Below are positions 32,646 to 45,663 of a DNA stretch of 64,000 nucleotides, in pieces (the stretch's first letter is position 1; each line of letters starts with the position of its first letter). The notes beneath the pieces are model-generated. The model was not told where the DNA came from, made no database searches, and was given only the letters and a program-made list of their open reading frames with translations. This DNA is from Saposhnikovia divaricata (Eukaryota > Streptophyta > Magnoliopsida > Apiales > Apiaceae). The stretch covers positions 62,483,001-62,547,000 of the forward strand of contig CM071596.1 in assembly GCA_036435485.1 (NCBI GenBank), given 5' to 3'. Made by a program: the position numbers and the translations under genes.

Positions 32646-34402
32646 TGTCAAATATTGTGTGCTAAGTATCAAATATTGTCAAAAATAAAGTCTACGATCT
32701 ACAGTAAGTCTACGATCTACAGTGGTACTGTGATGTAATAGCTTACGTATATTGTTGAGTTAGGCAGACTATAGCTTATATATAGGATTTCACAGCACTT
32801 GTAATAAATACAATACATATATAAAATTCTACTTCTTCTGTAAATCTCTCTCTATATGCTGTTACACATTTCAACATGGTATCAGAGCAGGTTATATCCT
32901 AGGGAAGAGTTGTTGAAGAAATCGAAAGTGCAAAAAAAAACAAGCTGCCAAAGAATTCGAAAAATTCGAACACTATCAAAACAAGAAAGCAAATATACTA
33001 CTGCGAAGAGCACTGAACGAGGAGACTGCAGAGACGAACAGACTGAAAATTCACCTCGTCACGCGCCACCTGAAGGCACCAGACGCGCCCACGCGTGTGG
33101 TGTCCTCCGGTGCTTTTCCGACGAAGTTGCAGAAGGAGTTCTTTTTCGTCTTGTTATCCCGACTCCAACCGTGGTAACACTTTTCAGTTTTGTGAAGATT
33201 TATTTTCAGATATATAGTTGTATGTATATATGCGTATATACATGTGTTTTTAAGGAGAGAAAAAGGGAAGCACAGCAGATGATTGCTTCTGGTGTTTTAT
33301 TTTTAAAGGAGCATTCTCATGCTCGAAGATGAAACAAATGGTCTCCTCTCCCTGCTGAGAAAGAGCTGGAAATTGAGTTGAACGAGACACGATATTCTGT
33401 GGACATGTCACCAGTTAAAATGGGTTGGGAGACAAAGCAAAAGCATCTACTAAAAAAGGAAGATGTTAAAAGCAGACAAAGTAAAAGCATTCTCTAAAAA
33501 AAGGAAGGGAAGATGCTAAAAAATAAAAAAAATAAGGGGAAAAAAACAAAGAAAGACAAAAGAAGAAAAGAAAAGGGATTAAAAATATGAGAACATTAAA
33601 AAAAACAGTGATTTTATAATTATAGATCCGATAAAAAAAATAATATTATTTTACATTTATTTTCCTAAGGGAAAGTAGTGTTAATATTAAAAATAAAAAA
33701 TTGGGATCTTTTGAAGATGTATCAATTTGATTTAAGAGTTTGCCCCGGTTATAGATTTAATTGTGTAGTATTCAAGTGGTAGTTGATATTACGGTATCAC
33801 TCCAATTTTTTACGATGCTGCAAATTAAATAGTTCAAGGAGCGTTATTCCAACGAAGCAGCAGAAGTAGTGTATATACAAATGTACACACAGTTCACTGC
33901 CACAAGTGACGGAGCAGCAGAAGTAGTAGTATATATATACACACAGTTCACTGCCACGAATATATTCATTATTCTGTATTTTTGACATGACCTAAAATAT
34001 ACCCTGTGGTCGCAAGTTCGAGTCCCGGTATCCCAAAAGACTCAAGATCGGTCGATCCTAAAAATGGGTACAGTTGGACGCTCATATTAAGCTTAAGGGC
34101 TACTAGTGTCCACTCTTCAATCCCAATAAAGGTCTTTCATCCGAAGATGGGATTTCGAGTGAGGGGACGTGTCAAATATTGTGTGCTAAGTATCAAATAT
34201 TGTCAAAAATAAAGTCTACGATCTACAGTAAGTCTACGATCTACAGTGGTACTGTGATGTAATAGCTTACGTATATTGTTAAGAGTTAGGCAGACTATAG
34301 CTTATATATAGGATTTCACAGCACTTGTAATAAATACAATACACATATAAAATTCTACTTCTTCTGTAAATCTCTCTCTATATGCTGTTACACATTTCAA
34401 CA
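32646..34402 (+). mobile_element. Small non-autonomous LTR element, copy 2
   Basis: LTRs at 32646-32876 and 34170-34402, PBS at 32877 and purine tract GTGAGGGGACG before the 3' LTR. The interior matches copy 1 with deletions (part of the CACGCGCC stretch is lost). It starts base-to-base after the 3' LTR of copy 1, and its 3' LTR runs into broken copia pol sequence at 34403. Confidence 0.85.
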
Positions 34403-37400
34403 TGGTATGTGTTTAGTACGTTCATGAAAAACATCATTATGAGCAATGTCAATGGCACTTTTACTGTCACAATAGATAGAAGTGGATGGAGAATGCATTA
34501 CACTCATATCTTCAAGTAACCATCGTAGCCAAATTAGTTCCTGTGTAGTGTCGGCAAGAGTCCGATATTCTGACTCGGCACTTGATCGAGAAGCAAGAGA
34601 TTGTTTCTTACTGCGCCAGGAGATAAGAGAGTCAACAAGAAAAATAACAAAATCCAGTAGTAGAACATCTGGTAGTAGGATCACCACCCCAATCAGCATC
34701 TGAGTAGGCATGTAACTCTAGTGGAGAGTCAAATGAATAATGTAATCCATGAAATATAGTGCCTTTGACATAACGAAGTATGTGAAGAACAACTGTGAAA
34801 TGAGGAGTACGAGGAGCTGCCATGAACTGACTTACAATGTGCACAGCTTGAGCAATATCTGGACGAGTGACAGTGAGATAAATTAAACTTCCAACCAATT
34901 GGCGATACAATGTAGGATTGGAAAGCAGTTCACCGTCTTCTACGTTAAGTTTAACTTCATATTCCAAAGGTGTGGAGGAAATCTTGGTGTCACTGATTCC
35001 AGATTTTAATAAAAGGTCAGATGCATACTTCACTTGTGAAAGTGTGTAGCCAGTAGAGACAGAAGAAACCTCAAGACCCAAGAAGTAGCTCAGTGAACCA
35101 AGATCTTTCATCTCAAATTGTTGACTGAGAAATTGTTTGAGTTCAGAAATTCCTTTCGTGTCATCTCCAGTAATGATCATATCATCCACATATAGAAGAA
35201 GCAAAACAATTCCTCGTTCAGATCTTCGTATAAAAAGGGCATGATCATATGGACTTGAAGAAAATCCCAATTGCTGAACAATTTTGCTGAATTTTTCAAA
35301 CCAAGCTCGAGGTGCTTGTTTAAGACCATAAAGTGCCTTGTTAAGCTTGAACACTTGATTTGGAGAGTGGAAAAAACCTGGAGGAGGTTCGAGATAAACT
35401 TCCTCATGTAGGTCTCCATTGAGAAAGGCGTTCTTGACATCCATTTGCCACATATCCCAGTGTTTTGATGCTCCAACAGCTAGTAAACTTCGAACAGATG
35501 TGAGACGAGCAACTGGTGCAAAAGTTTCCTCGTAATCAATGCCATACTCTTGAGTCAAGCCTCTAGCAACTAGACGACCTTTATATCTTTCAATAGAGCC
35601 ATCAGATTTTGTTTTGATTTTATAGATCCATCGACAACTCACTGATGTTTTACCAGGAGGCAAAGTTACTAAATCCCAAGTGTGAGTTTTGTCTAATGCA
35701 TGAAGTTCCTCTTCCATTGCTTTCTGCCAAAGAGGGTTAACACTTGCCTCTCTATATGATTGAGGCTCATGTAATGATTGTATAGCAGAATAAACACGAT
35801 AATCAGTCAGTCGAACAGAAGGCTTTCTTACCCGAGTAGAGCGATGGGCATGTTCATCTGAAAGAGATGGTGGAGTGGGAGATACATCACTAGAATCCTC
35901 AGACCGAACTTCTGTTGGAGGAACATTAATAGCTGGGGATGGTTGTATGAGCTCAATTGGAGAATCTGTAGGAACTGTGTCAGAGGATGTCGACGAGTCG
36001 ACATAGTCATCACTCAGATATAGATCAAAAGGATCTATAAAGTGAGAGATGCTAGATGAAGTGTTGATTTTAAAATCTGACAAAGATGAGAACATTTTGT
36101 GTTCCCAAAATGTCACATTACGAGAGACTCGAAGTCGTTGAGAGATAGGATCCCAACAACGGTATCCTTTTTGACCACTACCATATCCAATAAAACAACA
36201 AAGACGAGCACGAGGTTCTAGTTTTGTTCTTTCATGTGGAGGAAGAAGAACAAAACATGCTGAACCAAAAACCTTAAGGGTATCATATGAAGGTAGTTTT
36301 GCATACAGTTTTTCATATGGAGACACATTATCTATGACTGGAGAAGGAATCATGTTTATTAAATGAACAGCAGTTAATGCAGCTTCCCCCCCCCAAAAGA
36401 ATTCCGGACAAGAAGAAGAAATGAGAAGAGCTCGAATTGTATCAAGAATGTGTCTATGTTTACGTTCAGCACGACCATTTTGTTGTGATGTGTATGGACA
36501 AGAACTTTGTGCAAGAGTACCATAAGATGCCAAAAAATTTGTAAGTTCTGATTCTTTGTATTCTTTGGCATTATCAGCACGAAAAAGTTTAATTTTCTTG
36601 TTAAATTGAGTATCAATCATTTTGGCAAAATTTTTATAAGTTTCTCCTAATTCAGATTGATTTTTCAAAATGTATATCCAAGTGTATCGAGAAAAATCAT
36701 CAACAAATATCACATAATATCTAGACCCCCCCATAGTCGGAGTTGGAGATGGACCCCAAATATCAGAGTGTATAAGATCGAAAGTAGCTAATGATTTTTC
36801 ATAATGGATAGGAAATGGAAGTACATGTTGTTTTGCCAGTTTACATGATACACAATCAATAGTGTCCGAGTTAACACTACCTAGATGACCACAAGAAACT
36901 AGACTACGTAAACGAGAAGGTGAAGGATGACCTAACCGGGAATGCCAGATGCTAGTTGTGGATGAAATAGAACCAACTAGATTAGTGGATGATATTGATG
37001 TAGGAAGATGAAGGGAAGTGAGCTCAAACAACCTTCCGCATCTACGTCCTGTCCCAAGAGTTTGTCCTGTCTGAGGATCCTGTACATGACAACCAGAAGA
37101 GGTAAACATAATGTTAAGACCAAGATCACATAGTTGGCCAATGGAAACAAGATTAAGTGAAAGATTAGGAACAAAGTATGTGTTAGGAAGAGAAAGATCT
37201 TCTGTGGATACAGTTCCAATATGTGCCACTTTCATTGCAGAGCCATCAACAGTTTGAATATTTGGAAGGCATAAACTCTGTGTTTTTGTGGTAAATATGG
37301 ATGGATCATTTGTCATGTGATTGCAACATGCAGAATCAAAATACCAAGAAGTACCTGAAGTGACAGAGAATGCAGTGGAAGGAGAGCTGGCTTTAAGTAA

Positions 37401-37757
37401 AACCTGGCGGAGCAAGGTTTCAAGCTCGCTTGTAGATGTAGTTCTTGATGTAGATTCAGAAGTTACAGCCGCAGAAGACTGAGTGAAATTGTTCGGATGA
37501 AGGGATGACTTTTTCTTGCAAAACTGGATTGAGTAATGACCCTTTTGATGGCAGTGTTGGCATGTATGTTTGCGAAGAGCTATGCAATCCTTAGTTACAT
37601 GTCCACTTTGACGACAAAACCTACAAAATGGCCTGTCAGAAGTAGGTATCGAAGGTACTGCTAGGACAATACAAGTCCCGAAGCCCTTGTCAAGCGAGAA
37701 GTCGTCACCAAAGCTCTCCACGTTGGGCTGTAACTCACACGTTTCAGTCGTCACCAA
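34403..37757 (-). pseudogene. pol: Ty1/copia gag-pol fragment, truncated at both ends
   Basis: The frame opens inside gag, just before two zinc knuckles (CRFCRQSGHVTKDC, CQHCHQKGHYSIQFC). Protease (DSACCNHMT, the DSA form seen in some plant copia), pre-integrase (IWHSRLGHP), integrase (VDDFSRYTWIY, RADNAKEY, TSQQNGRAERKHRH) and RT (WQMDVKNAFLNG, ALYGLKQAPRAWF, YVDDMIITG) follow. A frameshift near 34650 splits RNase H (SDADWGG, then SRSSAESEYRTLA and TKHI in another frame). The sequence stops at 34403 against the LTR of small element copy 2. It starts without an ATG. The lineage differs from SIRE. Non-functional. Confidence 0.9.
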
Positions 37758-38042
37758 AATATTTCACACGTTTCTGCTGTTTACAAGACGTTACAATATT
37801 TGGGCTATTGAGACAAGTCCTATAATCTTTTATTGGGCCAAACACCTTTTCTATTTGGGCCAATTTCATACACAGCCATTAAAAATATTTTGGCTATATT
37901 ACACTTCAGTACCCCAATTTTTACTTGCCTCTAAATAGAGCCTGGATTTTTTTTTATATACACAGTCCAGTCCTTAGAGTTTCAGATTCTGAAAAATTAA
38001 ACCCACAATTTACATCTTTTATCTTTGAACCCAATTTCTACC

Positions 38043-38540
38043 ATGGAAAAAGAAAGTAGTTCACCAATTCAAACAATTTTGAATGGCTCCAACTACTTGG
38101 CTTGGTCTCAAGCTATGCGTAGTTTTCTTAAAGGTAAAAGGATCTGGCGTTACGTAAGTGGTGATATTACAATTCCAACAAAAGGATTGAAGGAAGCTGA
38201 GTCAAAGTTTAAAGATCGCATTGAAGAGTGGGATGTCAAAAATCATCAGGCTATCACATTTTTTAGAAACTCTTCAGTTTCTAAGATTAATCTTCAGTTC
38301 GGAAATTTTGAGACTGCAAAGGAAATATGGGATTTATTGTCATCTCGGTACACTACATCTGATCTTGCTCATCAATATCAGATCATGAGTTCTCTGAGCA
38401 AACAAAAACAAGCACCCGGTCAATCTGTAGCAGATTTTTTTATCTCAAATACAATCACTTTGGGATCAGCTGACTTTGTCTGAACCAAAGTGGAAAGACA
38501 TAGAGGATGCCACTCTTTATAACACATATCGTGACCAAAA
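38043..38540 (+). pseudogene. gag: Ty1/copia gag N-terminal fragment, head-to-head with the pol fragment
   Basis: ATG at 38043 (MEKESSSPIQTILNG) starts a copia gag capsid domain (UBN2/retrotran_gag type: NYLAWSQAMRSFLKGKRIW, EIWDLLSSRY). A frameshift in a T run near 38435 moves the match to another frame (SLWDQLTLSEPKW, TLYNTYRDQN), which ends where an inverted small LTR element begins (about 38538). The upstream 280 bp (37758-38042) have a TATATACAC stretch and an A/C-rich leader. Confidence 0.8.
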
Positions 38541-40317
38541 TGTGTAACAGCATATAGAGAGAGATTTACAGAAGAAGTAGAATTTTATATATGTATTGTA
38601 TTTATTACAAGTGCTGTGAAATCCTATATATAAGCTATAGTCTGCCTACCTCTTAACAATATACGTAAGCTATTACATCACAGTACCACTGTAGATCGTA
38701 GACTTTATTTTTGACAATATTTGATACTTAGCACACAATATTTGACACGCCCCCTCACTCGAAATCCCATCTTCGGCTGAAAGACCTTTCTTGGGATTGA
38801 AGAGTGGACACTAGTAGCCCTTAAGCTTAATCTGAGCGTCCAACTGTACCCATTTTTAGGATCGACCGATCTTGAGTTTATTGAGTCTTTTGGGATACCG
38901 GGACTCGAACTTGCGACCACATGGTATATTTTAGGTCATGTCAAAAATACAGAATAATGAATATATTCGTGCAGTGAACTGTGTGTATATATCTGTATAT
39001 ATATACTACTACTTCTGCTGCTCCGTCATTTGTGGCAGTGAACTGTGTGTACATCTGTATATACACTACTTCTGCTACTTCGTTGGAATAAAGCTCCTTG
39101 AACTATTTAATTTGCAGCATCGTAAAAAATTGGAGTGATACCGTAATATCAACTACCACTTGAATACTACACAATTAAATCTATAACCGGGGCAAACTCT
39201 TAAATAAAATTGATACATCTTCAAAAGATCCCAATTTTTTATTTTTAATATTAACACTACTTTCCCTTAAAAAAATAAATGTAAAATAATATTTTTTTTA
39301 TCGGATCTATAATTATAAAATCACTGTTTTTTTAAGGTTCTCATATTTTTAATCCATTTTCTTTTCTTCTTTTGTCTTTCTTTGTTTTTTTTCCCTTATT
39401 TTTTTTATTTATTAGCATCTTCCCTTCCTTTTTTTAGAGAATGCTTTTACTTTGTCTACTTTTAGCATCTTCCTTTTTTAGTGGATGCTTTTGCTTTGTC
39501 TCCCAGCCCATTTTAACTGGTGACATGTCCACAGAATATCGGGTCTCGTTCAACTCAATTTCCAGCTCTTCCTCAGCACTTTTGGGAGAGGAGACCATCT
39601 GTTTCATCTTCGAGCATGAGATGCTCCTTTACAATTAAAACACCAGAAGCAATCATCTGCTGTACTTCCCTTTTTCTCTCCTTAAAAACACATGTATATA
39701 CGCATATGTACATACAACTATATATCAGAAAATAAATCTTCACAAAACTGAAAAGTGTTACCACGGTTGGAGTCGGGATAACAAGACGAACAAGAACTCC
39801 TTCTGCAACTTCGCCGGAAAAGCACCGGAGGACACCACACGCGCCGGCGCGTGGGCCGTCTGGCGGCGTCTGGTGCCTTCAGGTGGCGCGTGACAGCGCG
39901 TGACGAGGTGAATTTCCAGTCTGTTCGTCTCTGCAGTCTCCTCGTTCAGTGCTCTTCGCAGTGGTATATTTGCTTTCTTATTTTGATAGTGTTCGAATTT
40001 TTCGAATTCTTTGGCAGCTTGTTTTTTTCTGCACTTTCGATTTCTTCTGCAACTCTTCCCTAGGATATAACCTGCTCTGATACCATGTTGAAATGTGTAA
40101 CAGCATATGGAGAGAGATTTACAGAAGAAAAGTAGAATTTTATATATGTATTGTATTTATTACAAATGCTGTGACCTATATATAAGCTATAGTCTGCCTA
40201 ACTCTTAACAATATACGTAAGCTATTACATCACAGTACCACTGTAGATCGTAGACTTACTGTAGATCGTAGACTTTATTTTTGACAATATTTGATACTTA
40301 GCACACAATATTTGACA
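38538..40317 (-). mobile_element. Small non-autonomous LTR element, copy 3, inverted
   Basis: On the minus strand: 5' LTR 40317-40086, PBS 40085-40071, interior, purine tract (GAGTGAGGGGGCG) and 3' LTR 38747-38538. The 3' LTR lacks its last five bases (TGTTG on the plus strand), and gag sequence abuts directly. The interior is colinear with copies 1 and 2. No target duplication was found around the whole cluster. Confidence 0.83.
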
Positions 40318-40901
40318 TAATCGGTGCGGTTCGCATAACTGTTAAAATTTGCAACTTACTCAAAAATATACAGAAGGGACTAAGCATCAGAATCTGCTAA
40401 AACAAAAAGACCGAAAAAGCCACCAGCGATTAAGCCACATTTGTATTACAGGATGTCGAGGGTGCAGGTCATCAAATGCAAAATTGGTGTGCAAGTGCGA
40501 TTGAAAAAAAGGGTTCTTAAAGAGAGATTGATTTATTGTTTACAAAAGTTGATAATTAAAGAGAAGGAACTATGAGTATTTATTATCTGCTAACTGAAAG
40601 TTAAATAACTCTCAAGAGTAACAATCGAAAAAGACAGAATTTATCACTTCTTAGTTATTACTAAAACTAGGAACATGAATTATTCAGACATTGAAAAACA
40701 TGTTCAAAGTAAAACCCTATAAAAAAGCAAGAGTTAGAAACCAACCTCTACGAGCCTTGCTAACTCTGCCAGGGATATAGCTAATATATATTTTCTCGAT
40801 CGCCTTTAAAATTTAAACTAAATATCTTCCACATCTGCAAATGATTAAGCAACTTTTAAAAACAATTTGAGCATTCAAATTCATGTTAAAAGTAAAAAAC
40901 A
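40318..40901. other. 3' flank of OGG1
   Basis: AT-rich sequence directly downstream of the OGG1 stop codon. It probably contains the OGG1 3' UTR. No other gene is supported. Confidence 0.4.
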
Positions 40902-43900
40902 TCATATATTATGGTTCTTACATTTCTTGTTTTTTCTTATCTTAGATGGTTTCTTTTCTGCAGTAGTCCACAAGATAGATGGTAGAAGTGCTTTTTGAGA
41001 AGGCAATTCTGCAATAAAAAGAAGTGTTTGGGCCCAACCAGCATACTTCCCATATTTGCAGACAAATGCCTCTGCCACTCGACCATATAACTTAGGTGTA
41101 AGGCGGGTGCCAGAAAGCTCTGGGATGAGGTGAGTAGTAGCAATCTTGATCAGACCAGCAGGAAAAAAATAGTACACCAGTGTCAGAAACATGACATGGA
41201 CACAGGAATACAACCTTGTACATAGATTTTAAAGACTTCATGCTAGACACACACATACACAATCTTTTATGTGGGTTGTGTGCCAGCCAATCATATAGAA
41301 ATCAATTAATTATATCTGTCATAATTGATACACTCTAAAACTCACGAGCATTTACCTTGTTCTTTCTCTTCTTTCAGGTGTATATTAGTTAACCCAGTTC
41401 AGTGAAAAAAAACATCAATAACAATAAACCAGATCCAAATGGCAAAACTACACTTCAGAAATGCTAACATATATCAGATAGAAATTATGGGCATTGCAAA
41501 AAATTAGTGTAGATTATTGCATTTGTTGAAGTTCCCTTATTGATCAGCATCTCAAGCCAAGTAAAGAAAATAAAAGGAAATATTACTAATTAACACAGCC
41601 TTAAGAATATAAGTTACTCTTGTAGAATAAGAACGAAGCCTTTGCCCCTTGGTAAGAACACTGGAATAAATGGATCCTGGGATTATCCATTAAGCTTACC
41701 TATATGATTAGGGTTGCAAATTGCAATATACTAGATTCTCTAATAAATCCTTTCTTGATTGGAGCTGAAAATATTAATTTAATACTTTAGTCTCACATAG
41801 CACAAGGGTGTGCAAGTATGTATCTGTAAAAGATGAAATTTCATTACACGGTCCAAGCCTCCCATGTAAAATAAAATATAAATCTGGCAAGAGACACCAT
41901 AGAGAAAATTTAAGAAGGTTGACACAAGTAGAAAACCCACAACACTCTAAATGCAGAACAGACTCCCAGCCTCATCAATCTGACTATCTCTAATTCTCTT
42001 TCACTGAAAAGTGAAAAGCATTATAGTATCTTGGCAGTGATGAGGAACAAGGAAGTTTTTTTTTTTTTAGTAGTTACTTGATATTAAAATGGCAGCGAAC
42101 ATTAGGAATACTCTCTTATCAATGTGAACATTAGGATTATTTTCTTATCATCCAAGATAGATCTATACTCCTATAAGAGGATACGTAACCATCTCATCAA
42201 TCAGATATGACATAGTAGCAATATTTAATATAATTTTTTGTCTTCTTAATCATAGCTCCTGTCCAAAATGTGGCCAGGCTTAGTACCTATTCCATCTAGG
42301 CAGTGCGTAGGTATTTTTTTAGACTAAACTTTATAACAATGTATAAAGGCTTGCTGCCATAGAAAACCAATCATTGATTTTCAAACAACAATACAGAAAC
42401 CTGAAAACCAAACCATAGAAGCCTATAAGATCACCTGCCAGACATGAGTATCAACAGGAATGGCATGATGTTGATCTAGAGAAAAGAGAGCAACACATGC
42501 AGCTACTTTGGGACCCACACCAGGTAGAGTAGTTAAAGCATCGATAGCCATTTGAAGATCCAAGTCACGAAGAGAAGCAAGCCACTCCACACCTCCTCCA
42601 GGCTTTGCACGCAATGCATCTACTGTGCCAGTTATGTATTTGGCCCTGTACAATTTGCAAAGAGATATTATGATTACTCCGCAAATTGCAATCATGCTCT
42701 ATAACGGATATGCAGGACAGCAGGAGATACTTGTTATTCAGAAACAAAGTAGATTCAGAGGAAGCAAGATGCTGGTGGCTAAATTGGCATATGATGTGAT
42801 ATTATTAAAAGAAATATATATATATTCATATCTACTTTATGTTTGAGAATGACATTTACATCTCTAATGGGCTAGCACAGGAGCCAAATCTGTTAGTCTC
42901 AAAGAAACACAAGTTTACTCTATATAGCAAATAAATAATTATGGATATCAATTACTTGGTCAGTATTGGGACATTTTATGATCAGTTGACTCACTATCAC
43001 TAATCACCCAACATTTATCTTAACACTGCAGTCCACATGCACAGTGGTGGAGCTAGGAATTATGTTCAAGATGAGCGCGCGAATTACACTAATTTTTCTG
43101 AAGAACAGTTAGTGAAAGTTAAGAAAACCTGATATGCATAAGTTATTAATAAAAGAATCTCAGATATATTATATTAAATATTTTATAATAATTAATGAGC
43201 AGAAAATAAAATGTACTTCATGATAAAATTTTATTGGCAACATCTATTTTAGTGTAAGATGTTTTCAACTTGTATTTGGGTAAGAGACAAAAATTATAAA
43301 CTAAGTCATTATTTGATTACTAGATTTACAAAATATAATTTATATATTAGAATGTAATAAACTAATAATAACACTATATGATGAAATATGCACATATGCA
43401 GCAAATTTCTTTTTTTTCAAGGGGTATGAAACAAATTTGTTTAAGAGGGAAAAGTAAACCTGATTAAATATTAGAATAAGTAGAATAAAGAATATATAAG
43501 TATACAAGCAATGCAATATTGTATGTAATATTAAATGCACAAGGAGCAAATTATTAATGTAGAACAGAGAAAGACAGAACAAGACTGCCTAAACGAGATT
43601 ATTACAAAATTTTTTATACAACACAACTGGAAAGTGAGGGTATGCGGAGGCGTACTCTCGTGACAACGTGCCTCCGCCCCTGCACATGCATTCTCTTTTT
43701 TTATCACAGATCTCCATCAGCTGCATTAAATATAGCAGGATCATACTACGTTAAGAATTTAATTCCAAGTTTTTTTTTTTATTGGTGTATTCACACTACT
43801 GTTTCTTTCTCGGTTAAATGAGAATTAAAAATACAAATCCTCCTGAACAGTAATGTATTTACATTCTACCATATGAATCCTTACTTAAAACTCAGGAATA

Positions 43901-45189
43901 AACGAATTATAGATAGGCACTTAAATTCATGAAGTTTATATGTATGTACACAGTACACTAATGACCTTTCTTAAAAATTTAAGAGTTGACTACAGTGCAG
44001 TGATATACTTCAACGGTCAGGTATATAATACATACTCAGGATTAATGGAGTCCTAGAACTGCCAGGCTGGAAGTAACAATTAAGATTAATGAGCTTTATG
44101 CTGACAAATCCCTATTATTCACTCTTTATTGTAAATTCTACGTACCGGTTATGAAATGTAAAGTCAATGTGTTCAATAACATATTAACATCATCTCACAT
44201 TGCTGAGTATGAAGGTACATATTATCCTTTTCACAATAAACAATCCTCTCTAATTACAATTCTACATTGTCATTATACCGTATAAGCTTAACTTCTTCCG
44301 ACAAATATCTCACAAAAACTAAGAAATACCTTTCAAACTTTAGCTCATGTACAAGAATTGCTAATAACTTAATAAGTCACTTAATCCAATTCGAACAACA
44401 TGAACTCTAATATCACATTTTCATATCATCAAAACAACAAACAAACAAGTGCACGAAAACAAACCTATATCCGAAACCAGCCACTCTAAGCTCCTCCTCA
44501 GAAACATCCGACAGCCTATCCAAAGTCGGAAACTCATAAAACCTAAACCCCTCAACAGTCCCCAAATAAACCCCTAATGACGAAACGAAATCAACCATTT
44601 GAGTAATCCTCTTAATATTATTATTAGAAGAACAAATAAACTGGACTAAACACTCCAAAGGGTCCTGTCTAAGAACTCTAGCACCTCCTAAATAAGGTGC
44701 TAACTGAGCAAACCTCGAATCGGAACCCGAAAACACCTCCCACAACTCACTCAAACAAATACCCACATTCAAGAAATCCAACAAAACCAACTTAGCATCA
44801 AAAAGATCATCTTTTGAGTTATGAAAACAAGCAGCAATGTCACCATTATCAAGATTCTTAAGGGACACTAAGTGGGACCCAACAACACCAGTAAATTGAA
44901 GTGGGCCAGTCTGTTTCCACCTGAATGTTTGGCCAGTTGGGAATGTAAGGGGCAAGAAAAGCTCAGATTTTGAGATGTTGAGTGGGACCCAATTGGGTGT
45001 TGTTAAAAGGGTTCTTTTAGGGTTCTTGAATAAATTTGAATTGGGTTTGGATTTTAGGGGTGGGGGAGATGATGGGGGTGGTGGTGTTGAAGGTGAGGGT
45101 GAAATAGGTCTTGATCTTTTCTTCTTCATTATTGAATGGAATTTTGGCAGTGATTGTGTACAACCACCTTTCAAAATTGAAATCAACAT
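40902..45189 (-). CDS. OGG1: 8-oxoguanine DNA glycosylase/AP lyase OGG1 (3 exons)
   Basis: Exons are 45129(or 45189)-44465, 42645-42435 and 41144-40902. Donors are ATAG|GTTT and GCAG|GTGA; acceptors are TACAG|G and TCAAG|A. Phases match, giving 372 aa from the ATG at 45129, close to the usual plant length. The N-terminal OGG domain has WVPL, TFPTGQTFRWK and DPLECLVQFICSSNNNI. The helix-hairpin-helix TLPGVGPKVA carries the Schiff-base Lys268, and the GPD Asp is Asp287 (HHAIPVDTHVW). Their spacing of 19 equals that of human Lys249/Asp268. The enzyme removes 8-oxoG opposite C in base excision repair. The tail is Lys-rich. An in-frame upstream ATG (45189) adds 20 residues that resemble a weak organelle presequence. 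All key residues are present. Confidence 0.95.
43042..43682. mobile_element. hAT-type MITE in OGG1 intron 1
   Basis: The 641-bp element starts CAGTGGTGGAGCTAGG and ends CCTCCGCCCCTG (inverted: CAGGGGCGGAGG). A perfect 8-bp target duplication CACATGCA flanks it (43034-43041 and 43683-43690). An 8-bp duplication with CAG...CTG ends is the hAT signature. The interior is AT-rich and non-coding. Confidence 0.9.
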
Positions 45190-45663
45190 CCCCAGTGCTC
45201 TGTAGTAGTACAAATTTATCCTAATTTTTATTTTCCCTGCAAGCTTTGTGGATTTTTTTTATATTAAATTCATTAAAAAAAGGGCAAATTTAAGTAAAAT
45301 TCTTTGGAGGTTGCTAAATGCAGTAAGATTTTACTTTACGCAATAACGGGTAATTACCATTAAGTCCTTGCTAACTATTAAATATCTTCGTACTAAACAG
45401 AATGCGGTTGACTAGTTAGGGCATCTCCAACAACCGTTTCAAACTTTATAATACTTGATTTCTAACTTTATAAATAGAGTAATAGACCTCCAACCATACT
45501 CTGCTCTATCTTTAAATTTAAAGTAAAACACTGTTCTACTTCATATATGAAGATGCACTGTACATATAAAGCAAAAAAAAATTTCACCAAAACACCATCC
45601 ATTAAATTACAGTAATACATCTATATCCTATGGTGTGGTGCTGGTAACTTGCCAAGTACATTT

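Noticed and set aside
45190..45213. OGG1 start at 45213
   Set aside because: The codon there is TTG; the first ATG in frame is at 45189.
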